From Eubacteriaceae bacterium (GTDB lineage Bacteria > Bacillota > Clostridia > Peptostreptococcales > Anaerovoracaceae): a stretch of 34,793 nt of DNA. The DNA lies in assembly GCA_022652985.1 (NCBI GenBank), contig JALCRY010000025.1, positions 1 through 34,793 on the forward strand. The letters run 5' to 3'. Made by a program: the position numbers and the translations under genes. Position 1 is the stretch's first letter; every line of letters starts with the position of its first letter. Positions 1-7,044 of the stretch are shown in pieces. A model generated the notes under the pieces. It ran no database searches and was not told where the DNA came from. It saw nothing but the letters and a program-made list of their open reading frames with translations.

Positions 1-412
1 CCGGCAGGTCGATAAAGCCCTTGCTGTCAGGAACTACTTTTAGAGGATTCGCAGCGAGAACAACATCGTAATAGTAATATTTTGAGCCGATCCTGATTTC
101 AAAATAGCAGGTTTCACCGACAGATGCAGCAAGTTCGGAAAGCACATCGTGGATATTTTTTGACAGACTGTTGTCGAAGTTGTAACACAGACCGAGCTTG
201 AGACTTCTGATCCCGAGGCAATACTTCAGACCGGCCGTATTGCGGCTGATGAATCCGGTGTGCTCAAGAGTCTGTAAAATACCAAATGCTGTTGATGTAT
301 TCAGGCCGAGGCGGCTGCTGATATCGCTGAGCCCGGCATCACTGTTATCGGCTATGTAAGCCAGAATATCCATGGCCCTTTCAACTGACTGTATATAATG
401 TTTGTTTCCCAT
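1..412 (-). CDS. IclR-family transcriptional regulator (C-terminus cut by window edge)
   Basis: Reading leftward from the ATG at 410-412 gives about 137 residues, starting MGNKHYIQSVERAMDIL. This is the classic IclR opening: a winged helix-turn-helix with 'SVERAMDILAYIA' and 'LSDISSRLGLNTSTAFGILQTL', then the start of the ligand-binding domain (SLKLG, then LSELAASVGETCYFEI). The rest lies outside the window. A purine-rich GGGGGA ribosome site precedes the ATG. IclR proteins usually bind a small metabolite, often a sugar acid or aromatic acid, and control a neighbouring catabolic operon. This gene is divergent from the RLP-PTS operon, so it may be a second, local regulator of it; that is inference from position only. 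Family assignment is firm, the ligand is unknown. Confidence 0.9.
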   Translation of the reverse strand, partial: MGNKHYIQSVERAMDILAYIADNSDAGLSDISSRLGLNTSTAFGILQTLEHTGFISRNTAGLKYCLGIRSLKLGLCYNFDNSLSKNIHDVLSELAASVGETCYFEIRIGSKYYYYDVVLAANPLKVVPDSKGFIDLP

Positions 413-806
413 TTTTATTTTCCCCCTGTATAACTGGCAGACGATCCTCAGTATCTCATAAGGATCTTTTAACATACCAATAATAACACAGAAACGACAT
501 ATTTGCGATAATATAGAAAAAATAATCAATATTTATTAAAATATTACGATTATGTAGAATGAACGTTTGACACTGATTCATTAAAAGAATATTCTGTGCT
601 TGTAAGAAAATGTGCAGACTGATGGTGCCCGTATGAATAAAAAGTGCGGACGGAGAAGAAAATGTGCTGTCAGAAAATGAAAAAGGAAAGAATCGTTAAA
701 TAACAGTAACTGCACAAATTATGAAAAAAACATGGCACGGTTCTTGCTTTAAATATGTGTGTCTAGACGTCAACCGATGATTTTTCTAAATAATGAGGAG
801 GAAAAA
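413..806. other. Divergent intergenic regulatory region between iclR-like gene and RLP operon
   Basis: This 394-base AT-rich stretch contains no convincing gene. It holds the sigma-54 promoter at 733-748 and several short TGTGC copies upstream of it (595-599, 611-615, 663-667, and the inverse GCACA at 712-716). TGTGCAG at 611-617 and CTGCACA at 710-716 are exact inverted copies. These could be upstream activator sites for the LevR-like protein or operators for the IclR protein. I found no clear sigma-70 promoter for the leftward gene. Confidence 0.5.
733..748 (+). promoter_or_regulatory. Sigma-54 (-24/-12) promoter of the RLP-PTS operon
   Basis: The sequence reads TGGCACGGTTCTTGCT. The GG (734-735) and GC (746-747) dinucleotides are exactly 10 bases apart, and the whole matches the RpoN consensus TGGCAC-N5-TTGC(A/T) without a mismatch. 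Transcription would start near 758-760, giving a leader of about 48 bases before the RLP ATG at 807. The operon itself encodes a LevR-type sigma-54 activator (7045-9936), as expected for sigma-54-dependent PTS operons. Confidence 0.9.
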
Positions 807-2129
807 ATGAGAAACGCATTTTACAGCGAAGAACTGAACAGAATGTATGAAGGACTGAATCTTGACGAATATATAGTAGGTACTTATTTAGTAGGTGCTG
901 AGCATGATGAGGATCCTATCATAAAGGCAGCAAGCATTGCCATCGAGCAGACAACAGGATCGTGGGTGGACATCCCTGAAGAAACACCTGAAGTAAGAGA
1001 AAAGTACGCGGCCAAGACAATCGGCGTATATGAAGTACCTGATTTTGAAAACGTAACGAATCTTAAAGATATAGATACAAGATGGTATGTAATGCGTATA
1101 GCATATCCTGTAGCGATTTTCGAGGACAACATGCCTCTGATGATGGCTTCAGTAATGGGAAACATCGCAGCGCTTCCTAATTTAAAGCTTATCGATATGG
1201 AATTCGGCAGAGAGTTTACAAAAACATTCCAGGGCCCTAAGTTCGGAACAGACGGGATTCGCAAGCTCCTGAATGTATATGACAGACCGCTTCTGAACAA
1301 CATGATCAAGCCTTGCACAGGATACACGCCGGAAGTAGGAGCAAAATTATTTTATGAAGCAGCAGTAGGCGGCGTTGACATCATCAAGGACGATGAACTG
1401 ATCAGCGGAAACAGAGCATTCAATAAACTTGAAGACAGAGTCAGGCTGAATATGGAAGCAGTTGAACGCGCGAAGAAGGAAAAGAACGAAGACACACTGT
1501 ACTGCTGCAACATTACTGACGAGGTAAGCAAACTTAAAGAGAATGCTATGACAGTAATCAATAACGGCGGCAACTGCATCATGGTAGACGTAGTTTCCAC
1601 AGGTCTTTCGGCTTTGAGAGCACTGGCGGAAGATCCTGAGATCACTGTGCCTATCCTTGCACACGCATGCGGCGGCGGCGCTATGTTCACTTCACAGTTC
1701 CAGGGAATGAGCTCACACGTACTCAACAAGATGATCAGACTCTGCGGAGCAGACATTGTAGTCAACTCAAGCCCGTACGGAAAATTCGACATCCTGCACA
1801 GCAAATATATGGCTATAACAAAGGCACTGACAGGAAAATTCTATGACATCAAGCCTTCGATCCCTCTCTATGGCGGCGGCATAATACCGGCAGTCGTAAA
1901 GAAGACGCTTACAGATGCCGGCATTGACTGCGTACTCGGTGTAGGCGCGGGTATCCACGCTCATCCAATGGGGCCGAGAGCAGGAGCTGTTGCTATGAGG
2001 CAGGCGATCGATGCAGTAATGGAAGGAAAGGTACTTTCCGACGTTGCGAAAGAAAAACCTGAACTCAAGGCAGCTATCGAAGTCTGGGGAGATGCGGACG
2101 ACGATCTTTCAAAGAATTATCTCATTTAA
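807..2129 (+). CDS. RuBisCO-like protein (RLP, form IV type)
   Basis: A 440-residue RuBisCO large-chain fold protein. The ATG at 807 is chosen because AGGAGG lies at 796-801; the earlier in-frame GTG at 759 sits on the predicted transcription start. Aligned by eye to plant RuBisCO, these residues are kept: the lysine of 'IKP' (K168, equivalent to K175), the carbamate lysine and metal ligands in 'IIKDDE' (K194, D196, E197; equivalent to K201, D203, E204), H286 (H294) and K326 (K334). 'YGGG' and 'VGAGIHAHP' keep much of the phosphate-binding loops. T173, K177, R295 and H327 are replaced (M, C, A, V), so CO2 fixation with RuBP is unlikely. Known RLPs act as enolases in methionine salvage or as decarboxylase/transcarboxylase enzymes on phosphorylated keto sugar acids. 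It is first in a sigma-54 PTS operon and uses mostly AGA arginine codons, suggesting strong expression. Confidence 0.93.
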   Translation: MRNAFYSEELNRMYEGLNLDEYIVGTYLVGAEHDEDPIIKAASIAIEQTTGSWVDIPEETPEVREKYAAKTIGVYEVPDFENVTNLKDIDTRWYVMRIAYPVAIFEDNMPLMMASVMGNIAALPNLKLIDMEFGREFTKTFQGPKFGTDGIRKLLNVYDRPLLNNMIKPCTGYTPEVGAKLFYEAAVGGVDIIKDDELISGNRAFNKLEDRVRLNMEAVERAKKEKNEDTLYCCNITDEVSKLKENAMTVINNGGNCIMVDVVSTGLSALRALAEDPEITVPILAHACGGGAMFTSQFQGMSSHVLNKMIRLCGADIVVNSSPYGKFDILHSKYMAITKALTGKFYDIKPSIPLYGGGIIPAVVKKTLTDAGIDCVLGVGAGIHAHPMGPRAGAVAMRQAIDAVMEGKVLSDVAKEKPELKAAIEVWGDADDDLSKNYLI

Positions 2130-2166
2130 ACAACGGTTAATAGTAATAGAGTAGAGTACCTGATTT

Positions 2167-2194
2167 GCATGTGATAAGTTTATGTATCACATGC
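2167..2194 (+). other. Intercistronic mRNA hairpin between RLP and EIIBC genes
   Basis: GCATGTGATA (2167-2176) and TATCACATGC (2185-2194) form a perfect 10-bp stem with an 8-base loop. No T tract follows, so it is not a standard terminator. It more likely protects the 3' end of the RLP message or marks an RNA-processing point, letting the RLP accumulate above the downstream PTS proteins. Confidence 0.6.
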
Positions 2195-2231
2195 GATCAA
2201 GGCCCTACCTGTGTGAAAAGGCGGAGAACTT

Positions 2232-3680
2232 ATGAAAATAGTAGCAGTGACAGCCTGTATAACAGGCATCGCGCATACATATCTTTGCGCAGAAGCATTA
2301 GAAGAAGCCGCAAAAGAGATGGGACATGAAATAAAGGTAGAAACAAGAGGTTCTGTCGGTGCGGATAATGTTTTAACTGACCAGGATATCAAAGAAGCAG
2401 ATCTGGTAATGCTGGTGATCGAGATAGCAGTACCGACGGAAAGATTTGCCGGCAAACCGGTCTATCAGACACGTACACATGAGGTGACTACAGATGCGGC
2501 AAAAGTGATAAACAGAGCCATTAAATGGATGCAGGAAGAATATGACCCTGAAAATACGGATATCAAGGTCGCCGGCGGCGATGCAGCTGTATCTTCTAAT
2601 GATGAAAGCGCCATTGAACCGGAAGATACTCTGAATAACATGAGCAACATGGGATCGGGCAAGGGCATCGGTTCACAGTTATATAAGCATCTGATGTGCG
2701 GCGTAAGTTACATCATTCCGTTTATTGTTGCAGGCGGGATCATACAGGCATTATCAATAGCATTTAATAATCTCGCCCCGAATTTTGCAACTCTGATGTC
2801 GCAGATCGGAGGACACGCATTCAGTATGATGATACCTGTTATGGCGGCATACATGGCATTTTCAGTAGTCGACCGGCCGGGACTGGTTCCGGGTATGGTT
2901 GCCGGATTTATGGCCATAGATACAGGATCCGGATTTGTCGGAGGCATTATCGGAGGCTATCTTGCCGGTTATCTGACACTTTGGCTGAGAGATCATATCA
3001 AACTTCCGAAGAACCTGAAATCACTGATGCCGATCCTTATCCTTCCGCTGATCTCGACTCTGATCGTGGGATTGCTGATGAAATTCGTTGTAGGTGTTCC
3101 TATCAGCTGGCTCAACGGAGTATTGACGAAGTGGCTGGAAAGCATGAATCAGGGCGGTGCATCCGCGATCCTGCTCGGTGCAATTGTAGCCTGCATGGTT
3201 ACAGTCGACTTCGGAGGAGTTCTCTGCAGAGTATCCTATGCATTTGCCGTGGCCACGCTGGCGACAGGCGATCCGTCGATGATCATGGCTGCAAATATGG
3301 CAGGAGGGATCGTTACCGGGTTATCTCTGACTGCGGCTGCACTTCTCTTCCCGAGAAAATTCACCAGACAAGAGCGTGAGCTTTCAAAGAGTACATGGCT
3401 TCTGGGATTATCATTCATTGTAGAATGCGGCATTCCGTTCGTAGCGCGGGATCCGAAAGCGCATATTATTGCTCAGGGCGGAGGCGCTGCTGTGGCAGGT
3501 GCTCTTATATCAGTATTCGGATGCACACAGAGCGTGCCTCACGGAGGCCTCTGGGTAGCTCCTATTCCGGGTGCTCTGGGCAATGTACCGGGATATCTGC
3601 TGGCAGTTGCAGCAGGCGTTGCATTTGCTGTAGTCGCTATGCTTATCCTGAAAAAGGATGTACCGGCGGAGCAAAGATAA
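2232..3680 (+). CDS. PTS system fructose-family EIIBC permease
   Basis: A 482-residue sugar permease of the fructose/mannitol PTS class. The IIB domain is residues 1-100 with the phosphoacceptor cysteine C9 in 'TACITGIAHTY'; the family consensus is TACPTGIAHT, so the proline is replaced by isoleucine. A polar linker (about 100-140) leads to a hydrophobic IIC domain (about 145-480) with the hallmark 'DRPGLVPGMVAGF' and 'GGIIGGYLAGYL'. It should import a substrate across the membrane and phosphorylate it using phosphate passed from EI, HPr and EIIA encoded just downstream. There is no fused IIA domain, which fits the separate EIIA gene at 5752. The start has a GGCGGAGAAC ribosome site. The neighbours (RLP, SDR) suggest the substrate is not fructose itself but an unusual polyol, sugar or sugar acid; this is inference. 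Confidence 0.93.
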   Translation: MKIVAVTACITGIAHTYLCAEALEEAAKEMGHEIKVETRGSVGADNVLTDQDIKEADLVMLVIEIAVPTERFAGKPVYQTRTHEVTTDAAKVINRAIKWMQEEYDPENTDIKVAGGDAAVSSNDESAIEPEDTLNNMSNMGSGKGIGSQLYKHLMCGVSYIIPFIVAGGIIQALSIAFNNLAPNFATLMSQIGGHAFSMMIPVMAAYMAFSVVDRPGLVPGMVAGFMAIDTGSGFVGGIIGGYLAGYLTLWLRDHIKLPKNLKSLMPILILPLISTLIVGLLMKFVVGVPISWLNGVLTKWLESMNQGGASAILLGAIVACMVTVDFGGVLCRVSYAFAVATLATGDPSMIMAANMAGGIVTGLSLTAAALLFPRKFTRQERELSKSTWLLGLSFIVECGIPFVARDPKAHIIAQGGGAAVAGALISVFGCTQSVPHGGLWVAPIPGALGNVPGYLLAVAAGVAFAVVAMLILKKDVPAEQR

Positions 3681-3704
3681 ATAACATTTACAAATAGATA
3701 ATTG

Positions 3705-3731
3705 TGCGGTCGGCACAGCGTGCTGACCGCA
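3705..3731 (+). other. Intercistronic mRNA hairpin between EIIBC and HPr genes
   Basis: TGCGGTCGGCAC (3705-3716) pairs with GTGCTGACCGCA (3720-3731) over 12 bp with one G-T wobble and an AGC loop. No T tract follows. With the hairpin at 2167-2194 it brackets the EIIBC cistron, which suggests segment-specific mRNA stability or attenuation in the operon. Confidence 0.6.
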
Positions 3732-3760
3732 TTGCCGGAATTATAAAACAGGAGACAAAA

Positions 3761-4027
3761 ATGATTACGAAAGAATATGTGATACCGTGCGCATCGGGAC
3801 TGCATGCCAGACCGGCATCAGAGCTTGTGCAGATGACACAGGAACTCGAAAGTGAAGTTACTTTGCACCATCTGGGAAATGGAGAAATCGCAGATGCCAA
3901 AAGTATTATCGAAGTGCTTTCTCTGGGCGCAGACAAAGGGGATACTATAAAAATCGAAGCTGACGGAGATGATGAAGAGGCCGCGGTTGAACGCATTATC
4001 GATTTGCTGGACCATGTCGAAGAATAG
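3761..4027 (+). CDS. HPr-family phosphocarrier protein (operon-dedicated)
   Basis: An 88-residue HPr. The phosphorylation site 'SGLHARPAS' carries H15 exactly where canonical HPr has it. The regulatory serine region 'AKSIIEVLSLG' retains the serine (S48 here, equivalent to Ser46), so control by HPr kinase cannot be excluded. The ATG at 3761 is preceded by AGGAG with good spacing; an earlier in-frame start at 3704 would lie in the hairpin and is rejected. It should carry phosphate from the EI encoded 13 bases downstream to the EIIA at 5752. A dedicated HPr inside a substrate-specific operon suggests a second, semi-independent PTS chain or an FPr-like arrangement split into separate genes. Confidence 0.93.
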   Translation: MITKEYVIPCASGLHARPASELVQMTQELESEVTLHHLGNGEIADAKSIIEVLSLGADKGDTIKIEADGDDEEAAVERIIDLLDHVEE

Positions 4028-4040
4028 CGAGGTGTGAGGA

Positions 4041-5762
4041 ATGGTAAAAGGAATCGTTGCGTCAGAAGGATATGCAGTAGGTACGGCATATGTGTATGCG
4101 GAACCGACAATAATAATTGACAGAAGAAAGATCGAGCTTTCAGAAACCGATGCCGAATGTGAAAGATTTGCGGATGCCGTTTCCGAAGGGAAAACCCAGA
4201 TAAACCAGATAAGGCAGAAAGCCGGAGAATGTCTGGATGAAAGTGAAGCCAATGTATTCAAGGCACATCTTTCGATAATTAACGATCCTTCATTGCGAAA
4301 GAAAGTAAACAGAAAAATAGAAAATGACAGAGTGACAGCTGACAATGCACTGGAAGCAGTCATGATTAATCTTGTCGCGACATTTGCGCGTATGGATAAT
4401 CCGCTGATCAGAGAGAGAGCTCTGGATATTAAGGATGTGTGTACAAGGCTTCTCTGCATATTGACAGGTACAGAACTGAGGACATTGTCCGGGCTGGATG
4501 ATCAGACAATAATAGTAGCGAAAACGCTGACGCCTTCGGATACTATTCAGATGGATTATGCAAAAGTGTGCGGGCTGGTCGTGGAAGAAGGCGGAACAAC
4601 ATCTCACACGGCTATCCTGGCAAGAACATTGGGCATTCCGGCAGTGGTCGGAGTTTCCGGTGCGGCAGAAGAGCTGAAGACCGGGACTGAATTATTTCTG
4701 GACGCAGTCGACGGGACAGTATCGGAGGGACTTTCAGGTGATGAAGCTGCAGATTTCAGAAAGAAGCTGGACCGTTACCTGCAGATGAAAAATGAACTCG
4801 CCGGGTATGCGGATATGGAATCTGTCACAAAGGATGGACGCAAGATAGAGGTCTGCGCGAATATAGGATCATATAAGGATTGTGAGGCTGCACAGAAATA
4901 CGGGATCGAAGGAGTCGGCCTGTTCAGAACAGAATTCTTATATATGGGAAAACAGAACTGGCCTTCGGAGCAGGAGCAGTTCGAGGAGTACAGGAAAGTC
5001 GCCGAGCTGATGGGCAGCCGCGGAGTGATAGTGCGTACGCTGGATATTGGCGGAGACAAAGGATTGCCGTATTTCGATTTCGGCGAAGAAGATAATCCGT
5101 TCCTGGGATGGCGTGCCATACGTATGTGCCTGGATAACAGGGGTGTGCTGAAAACACAGCTGAGAGCGATTCTTAAAGCAAGCGCATACGGCAAATTAAG
5201 AATAATGTATCCGATGATCACATCTATCGATGAAATCAGAGCGGCCAATAATATTCTCGCGGAAGCAAAAAAGGAACTGGATCAGGAAGGCCTCGGATAT
5301 GACGGAAATATCGAGGTCGGCATAATGGTCGAGACACCGGCCGCCGCGGTCATTGCAGACCGTATTATTGAATATGTTGATTTCTTCAGTATAGGAACAA
5401 ATGATCTGACGCAATACACAACTGCATCGGATAGAGGAAATAAAAAGATTGCTTCTCTCTGTGATCCGTATCATCCTGCAGTTCTCAGACTGATCGGGAA
5501 TGTTATCGATGTTTCGCACGCAGCAGGAAAATGGACAGGAATGTGCGGGGAGCTGGCAGGAGATCCGCGAATGACAGAAACCCTTGTGGGAATGGGTATT
5601 GATGAGCTGAGTATGTCGGCGGGATCAGTACTGAAAGTGCGGAAAGCTTTAACGGAAATCGATTCAGTGCAGTCGGCGGAGAAAGCCGGAAAAATCCTGG
5701 CGATGAGTACAGCGCGGGAAATCAGAGATGCACTGACGGAAGGAGGACAAGATGGCAATTAA
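4041..5762 (+). CDS. ptsI: PTS enzyme I (phosphoenolpyruvate-protein phosphotransferase)
   Basis: A 573-residue full-length enzyme I. The phosphohistidine motif 'GGTTSHTAILARTLGIP' puts the active His at residue 189 and the PEP-domain cysteine in 'GMCGELAGDP' at residue 502, both at the standard positions. Also present are 'MYPMI', 'GIMVETPAAA' and 'DFFSIGTNDLTQY' of the PEP-binding barrel. It takes phosphate from PEP and passes it to HPr, encoded just upstream. The last codons overlap the EIIA gene by 11 bases, implying translational coupling. The start has a GAGGTGAGGA ribosome site. The name ptsI follows the family; whether this is the cell's only enzyme I or a paralogue dedicated to this operon cannot be told from this window. 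Confidence 0.95.
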   Translation: MVKGIVASEGYAVGTAYVYAEPTIIIDRRKIELSETDAECERFADAVSEGKTQINQIRQKAGECLDESEANVFKAHLSIINDPSLRKKVNRKIENDRVTADNALEAVMINLVATFARMDNPLIRERALDIKDVCTRLLCILTGTELRTLSGLDDQTIIVAKTLTPSDTIQMDYAKVCGLVVEEGGTTSHTAILARTLGIPAVVGVSGAAEELKTGTELFLDAVDGTVSEGLSGDEAADFRKKLDRYLQMKNELAGYADMESVTKDGRKIEVCANIGSYKDCEAAQKYGIEGVGLFRTEFLYMGKQNWPSEQEQFEEYRKVAELMGSRGVIVRTLDIGGDKGLPYFDFGEEDNPFLGWRAIRMCLDNRGVLKTQLRAILKASAYGKLRIMYPMITSIDEIRAANNILAEAKKELDQEGLGYDGNIEVGIMVETPAAAVIADRIIEYVDFFSIGTNDLTQYTTASDRGNKKIASLCDPYHPAVLRLIGNVIDVSHAAGKWTGMCGELAGDPRMTETLVGMGIDELSMSAGSVLKVRKALTEIDSVQSAEKAGKILAMSTAREIRDALTEGGQDGN

Positions 5763-6258
5763 TGCAGAAGATATTATCAAGGCATCATATGTGAAAGGCA
5801 ATATGACGGCAGAAACGCGCGATGAAGCAATAAAAGAGATGCTGAATATTGAGGCCGTAGCCGGCAATATCGGAGATATCAATACAGTGTTCGATGCGGT
5901 ACTGGCCAGAGAAGCAGAGTTTACAACGAAGCTTATGGATGATATTTCTATACCGCATGCGAAATCCGCTGAAATAAAAAGAGCAATGGTAGTCATCGGC
6001 AAATCAAAAAATGGTATCGAATGGAGACCGGAAGTCGATTATAAGGATTCGCAGGAGAAAGATCGTGTAAAGGTTGTATTTATGATCCTGGTCCCGGGAC
6101 AGCAGCCGGGGAACGAACATCTTAAAATACTGGCGCTTCTGGCGAGGTGCCTGTCCAGAAAAGATTTCAGAGAGTCGATTATTGAAACGGAAGATCCTCA
6201 GACTATCAGCGCTTTTCTGGTGGAAGAAATCAGGAAAAAACAGGAAGCAAGGAAATAA
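5752..6258 (+). CDS. PTS EIIA, fructose/mannitol (type 2) family
   Basis: A 168-residue soluble EIIA of the fructose/mannitol class. The phosphoacceptor histidine is H69 in 'ISIPHAKS', followed by the typical 'LKILALLARCLS' region and C-terminal helices. It should accept phosphate from HPr and pass it to C9 of the EIIBC encoded at 2232. The gene overlaps the end of the enzyme I gene by 11 bases, with AGGAGG inside the enzyme I coding sequence serving as ribosome site, so the two are translationally coupled. Residues about 105-125 are somewhat longer than usual ('EVDYKDSQEKDRVKVVFM'). Confidence 0.93.
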   Translation: MAINAEDIIKASYVKGNMTAETRDEAIKEMLNIEAVAGNIGDINTVFDAVLAREAEFTTKLMDDISIPHAKSAEIKRAMVVIGKSKNGIEWRPEVDYKDSQEKDRVKVVFMILVPGQQPGNEHLKILALLARCLSRKDFRESIIETEDPQTISAFLVEEIRKKQEARK

Positions 6259-6269
6259 GGAGAATCGGT

Positions 6270-7010
6270 ATGAATGTAATTGACATAAATGAATTTGCAG
6301 GAAAAGTTGCCGTGGTGACAGGAGGGAGCAGAGGACTGGGCGCGGCAGTGGCAAATATCCTGCTGGACGGCGGGTGCAGCTATGTTGCCAACCTGTCCCT
6401 GAAAGGCGGCTGTGTCATAGATGATCCGAGACTGAAAACCTTTAAAACCGATGTGAGGCGCAAGGAAGATATTGACCGTGCCGTACAGAAAATAGTGAAT
6501 GAATGCGGCAGGATAGACATCCTTGTCAACTGCGCCGGCGTATGTGTCATGAAAGATTTTACGGATTTATCGGAAGATGATTATGACATAGTCGTTGATA
6601 CAAATATGAAAGGTACATTCCTGGCATGTCAGAGCGTGATCCCTGTAATGGAAGAAAATAAATACGGGAGAATAATCAACATAGCATCGACGGCGGGAAT
6701 AACGGGAGGCAGTGTAGGCCCGCAGTACGGCATGTCGAAGGCAGGAGTAATAGCGCTGACACAGTCCATAGGCAGGAAATATGCCGGCAGCGGCATTCTG
6801 ACTAATTGTGTGGCGCCGGGAGATATGGATACGGAAATGGTGGCGGCATTGTTCCCGACTGAAGAAGCAAAGAGAAAACGGGCCGACAAAATCCCTACCG
6901 GGGCGATTGCCAAACCTGAAGAGGTGGCGCGACTGATAGCCTTTCTGGCTTCGGAAAGGACGACATATATTACAGGTGAAACTTACAGGATATCAGGCGG
7001 CCGTATGTGA
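6270..7010 (+). CDS. Short-chain dehydrogenase/reductase (SDR)
   Basis: A 246-residue classical SDR. The cofactor motif 'TGGSRGLG' is at residues 17-24, the 'NCAG' motif at 87-90, and the catalytic triad is S140, Y153 and K157 ('YGMSK'). Immediately after strand 2 there is 'NLSLKGG' rather than an acidic residue, so cofactor preference is uncertain. The family oxidises sugars or polyols, or reduces keto groups, with NAD(P). It lies 11 bases after the EIIA gene. In this operon it is the natural candidate to oxidise the phosphorylated PTS product to the keto compound on which the RLP would act. Similarity to FabG-like 3-oxoacyl reductases is generic; the location argues for a carbohydrate role. 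Confidence 0.9.
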   Translation: MNVIDINEFAGKVAVVTGGSRGLGAAVANILLDGGCSYVANLSLKGGCVIDDPRLKTFKTDVRRKEDIDRAVQKIVNECGRIDILVNCAGVCVMKDFTDLSEDDYDIVVDTNMKGTFLACQSVIPVMEENKYGRIINIASTAGITGGSVGPQYGMSKAGVIALTQSIGRKYAGSGILTNCVAPGDMDTEMVAALFPTEEAKRKRADKIPTGAIAKPEEVARLIAFLASERTTYITGETYRISGGRM

Positions 7011-7044
7011 TAGTGCAGCAGATTATTAGAAAGAGAGTCCGGTC

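Noticed and set aside
759-806. Earlier in-frame GTG start for the RuBisCO-like protein
   Set aside because: It coincides with the predicted sigma-54 transcription start and has no ribosome site; the ATG at 807 has AGGAGG 5 bases upstream.
2167-2194. Hairpin as a transcription terminator separating the RLP from the PTS genes
   Set aside because: No T tract follows, and the downstream genes have no promoter that I can see in the gap.
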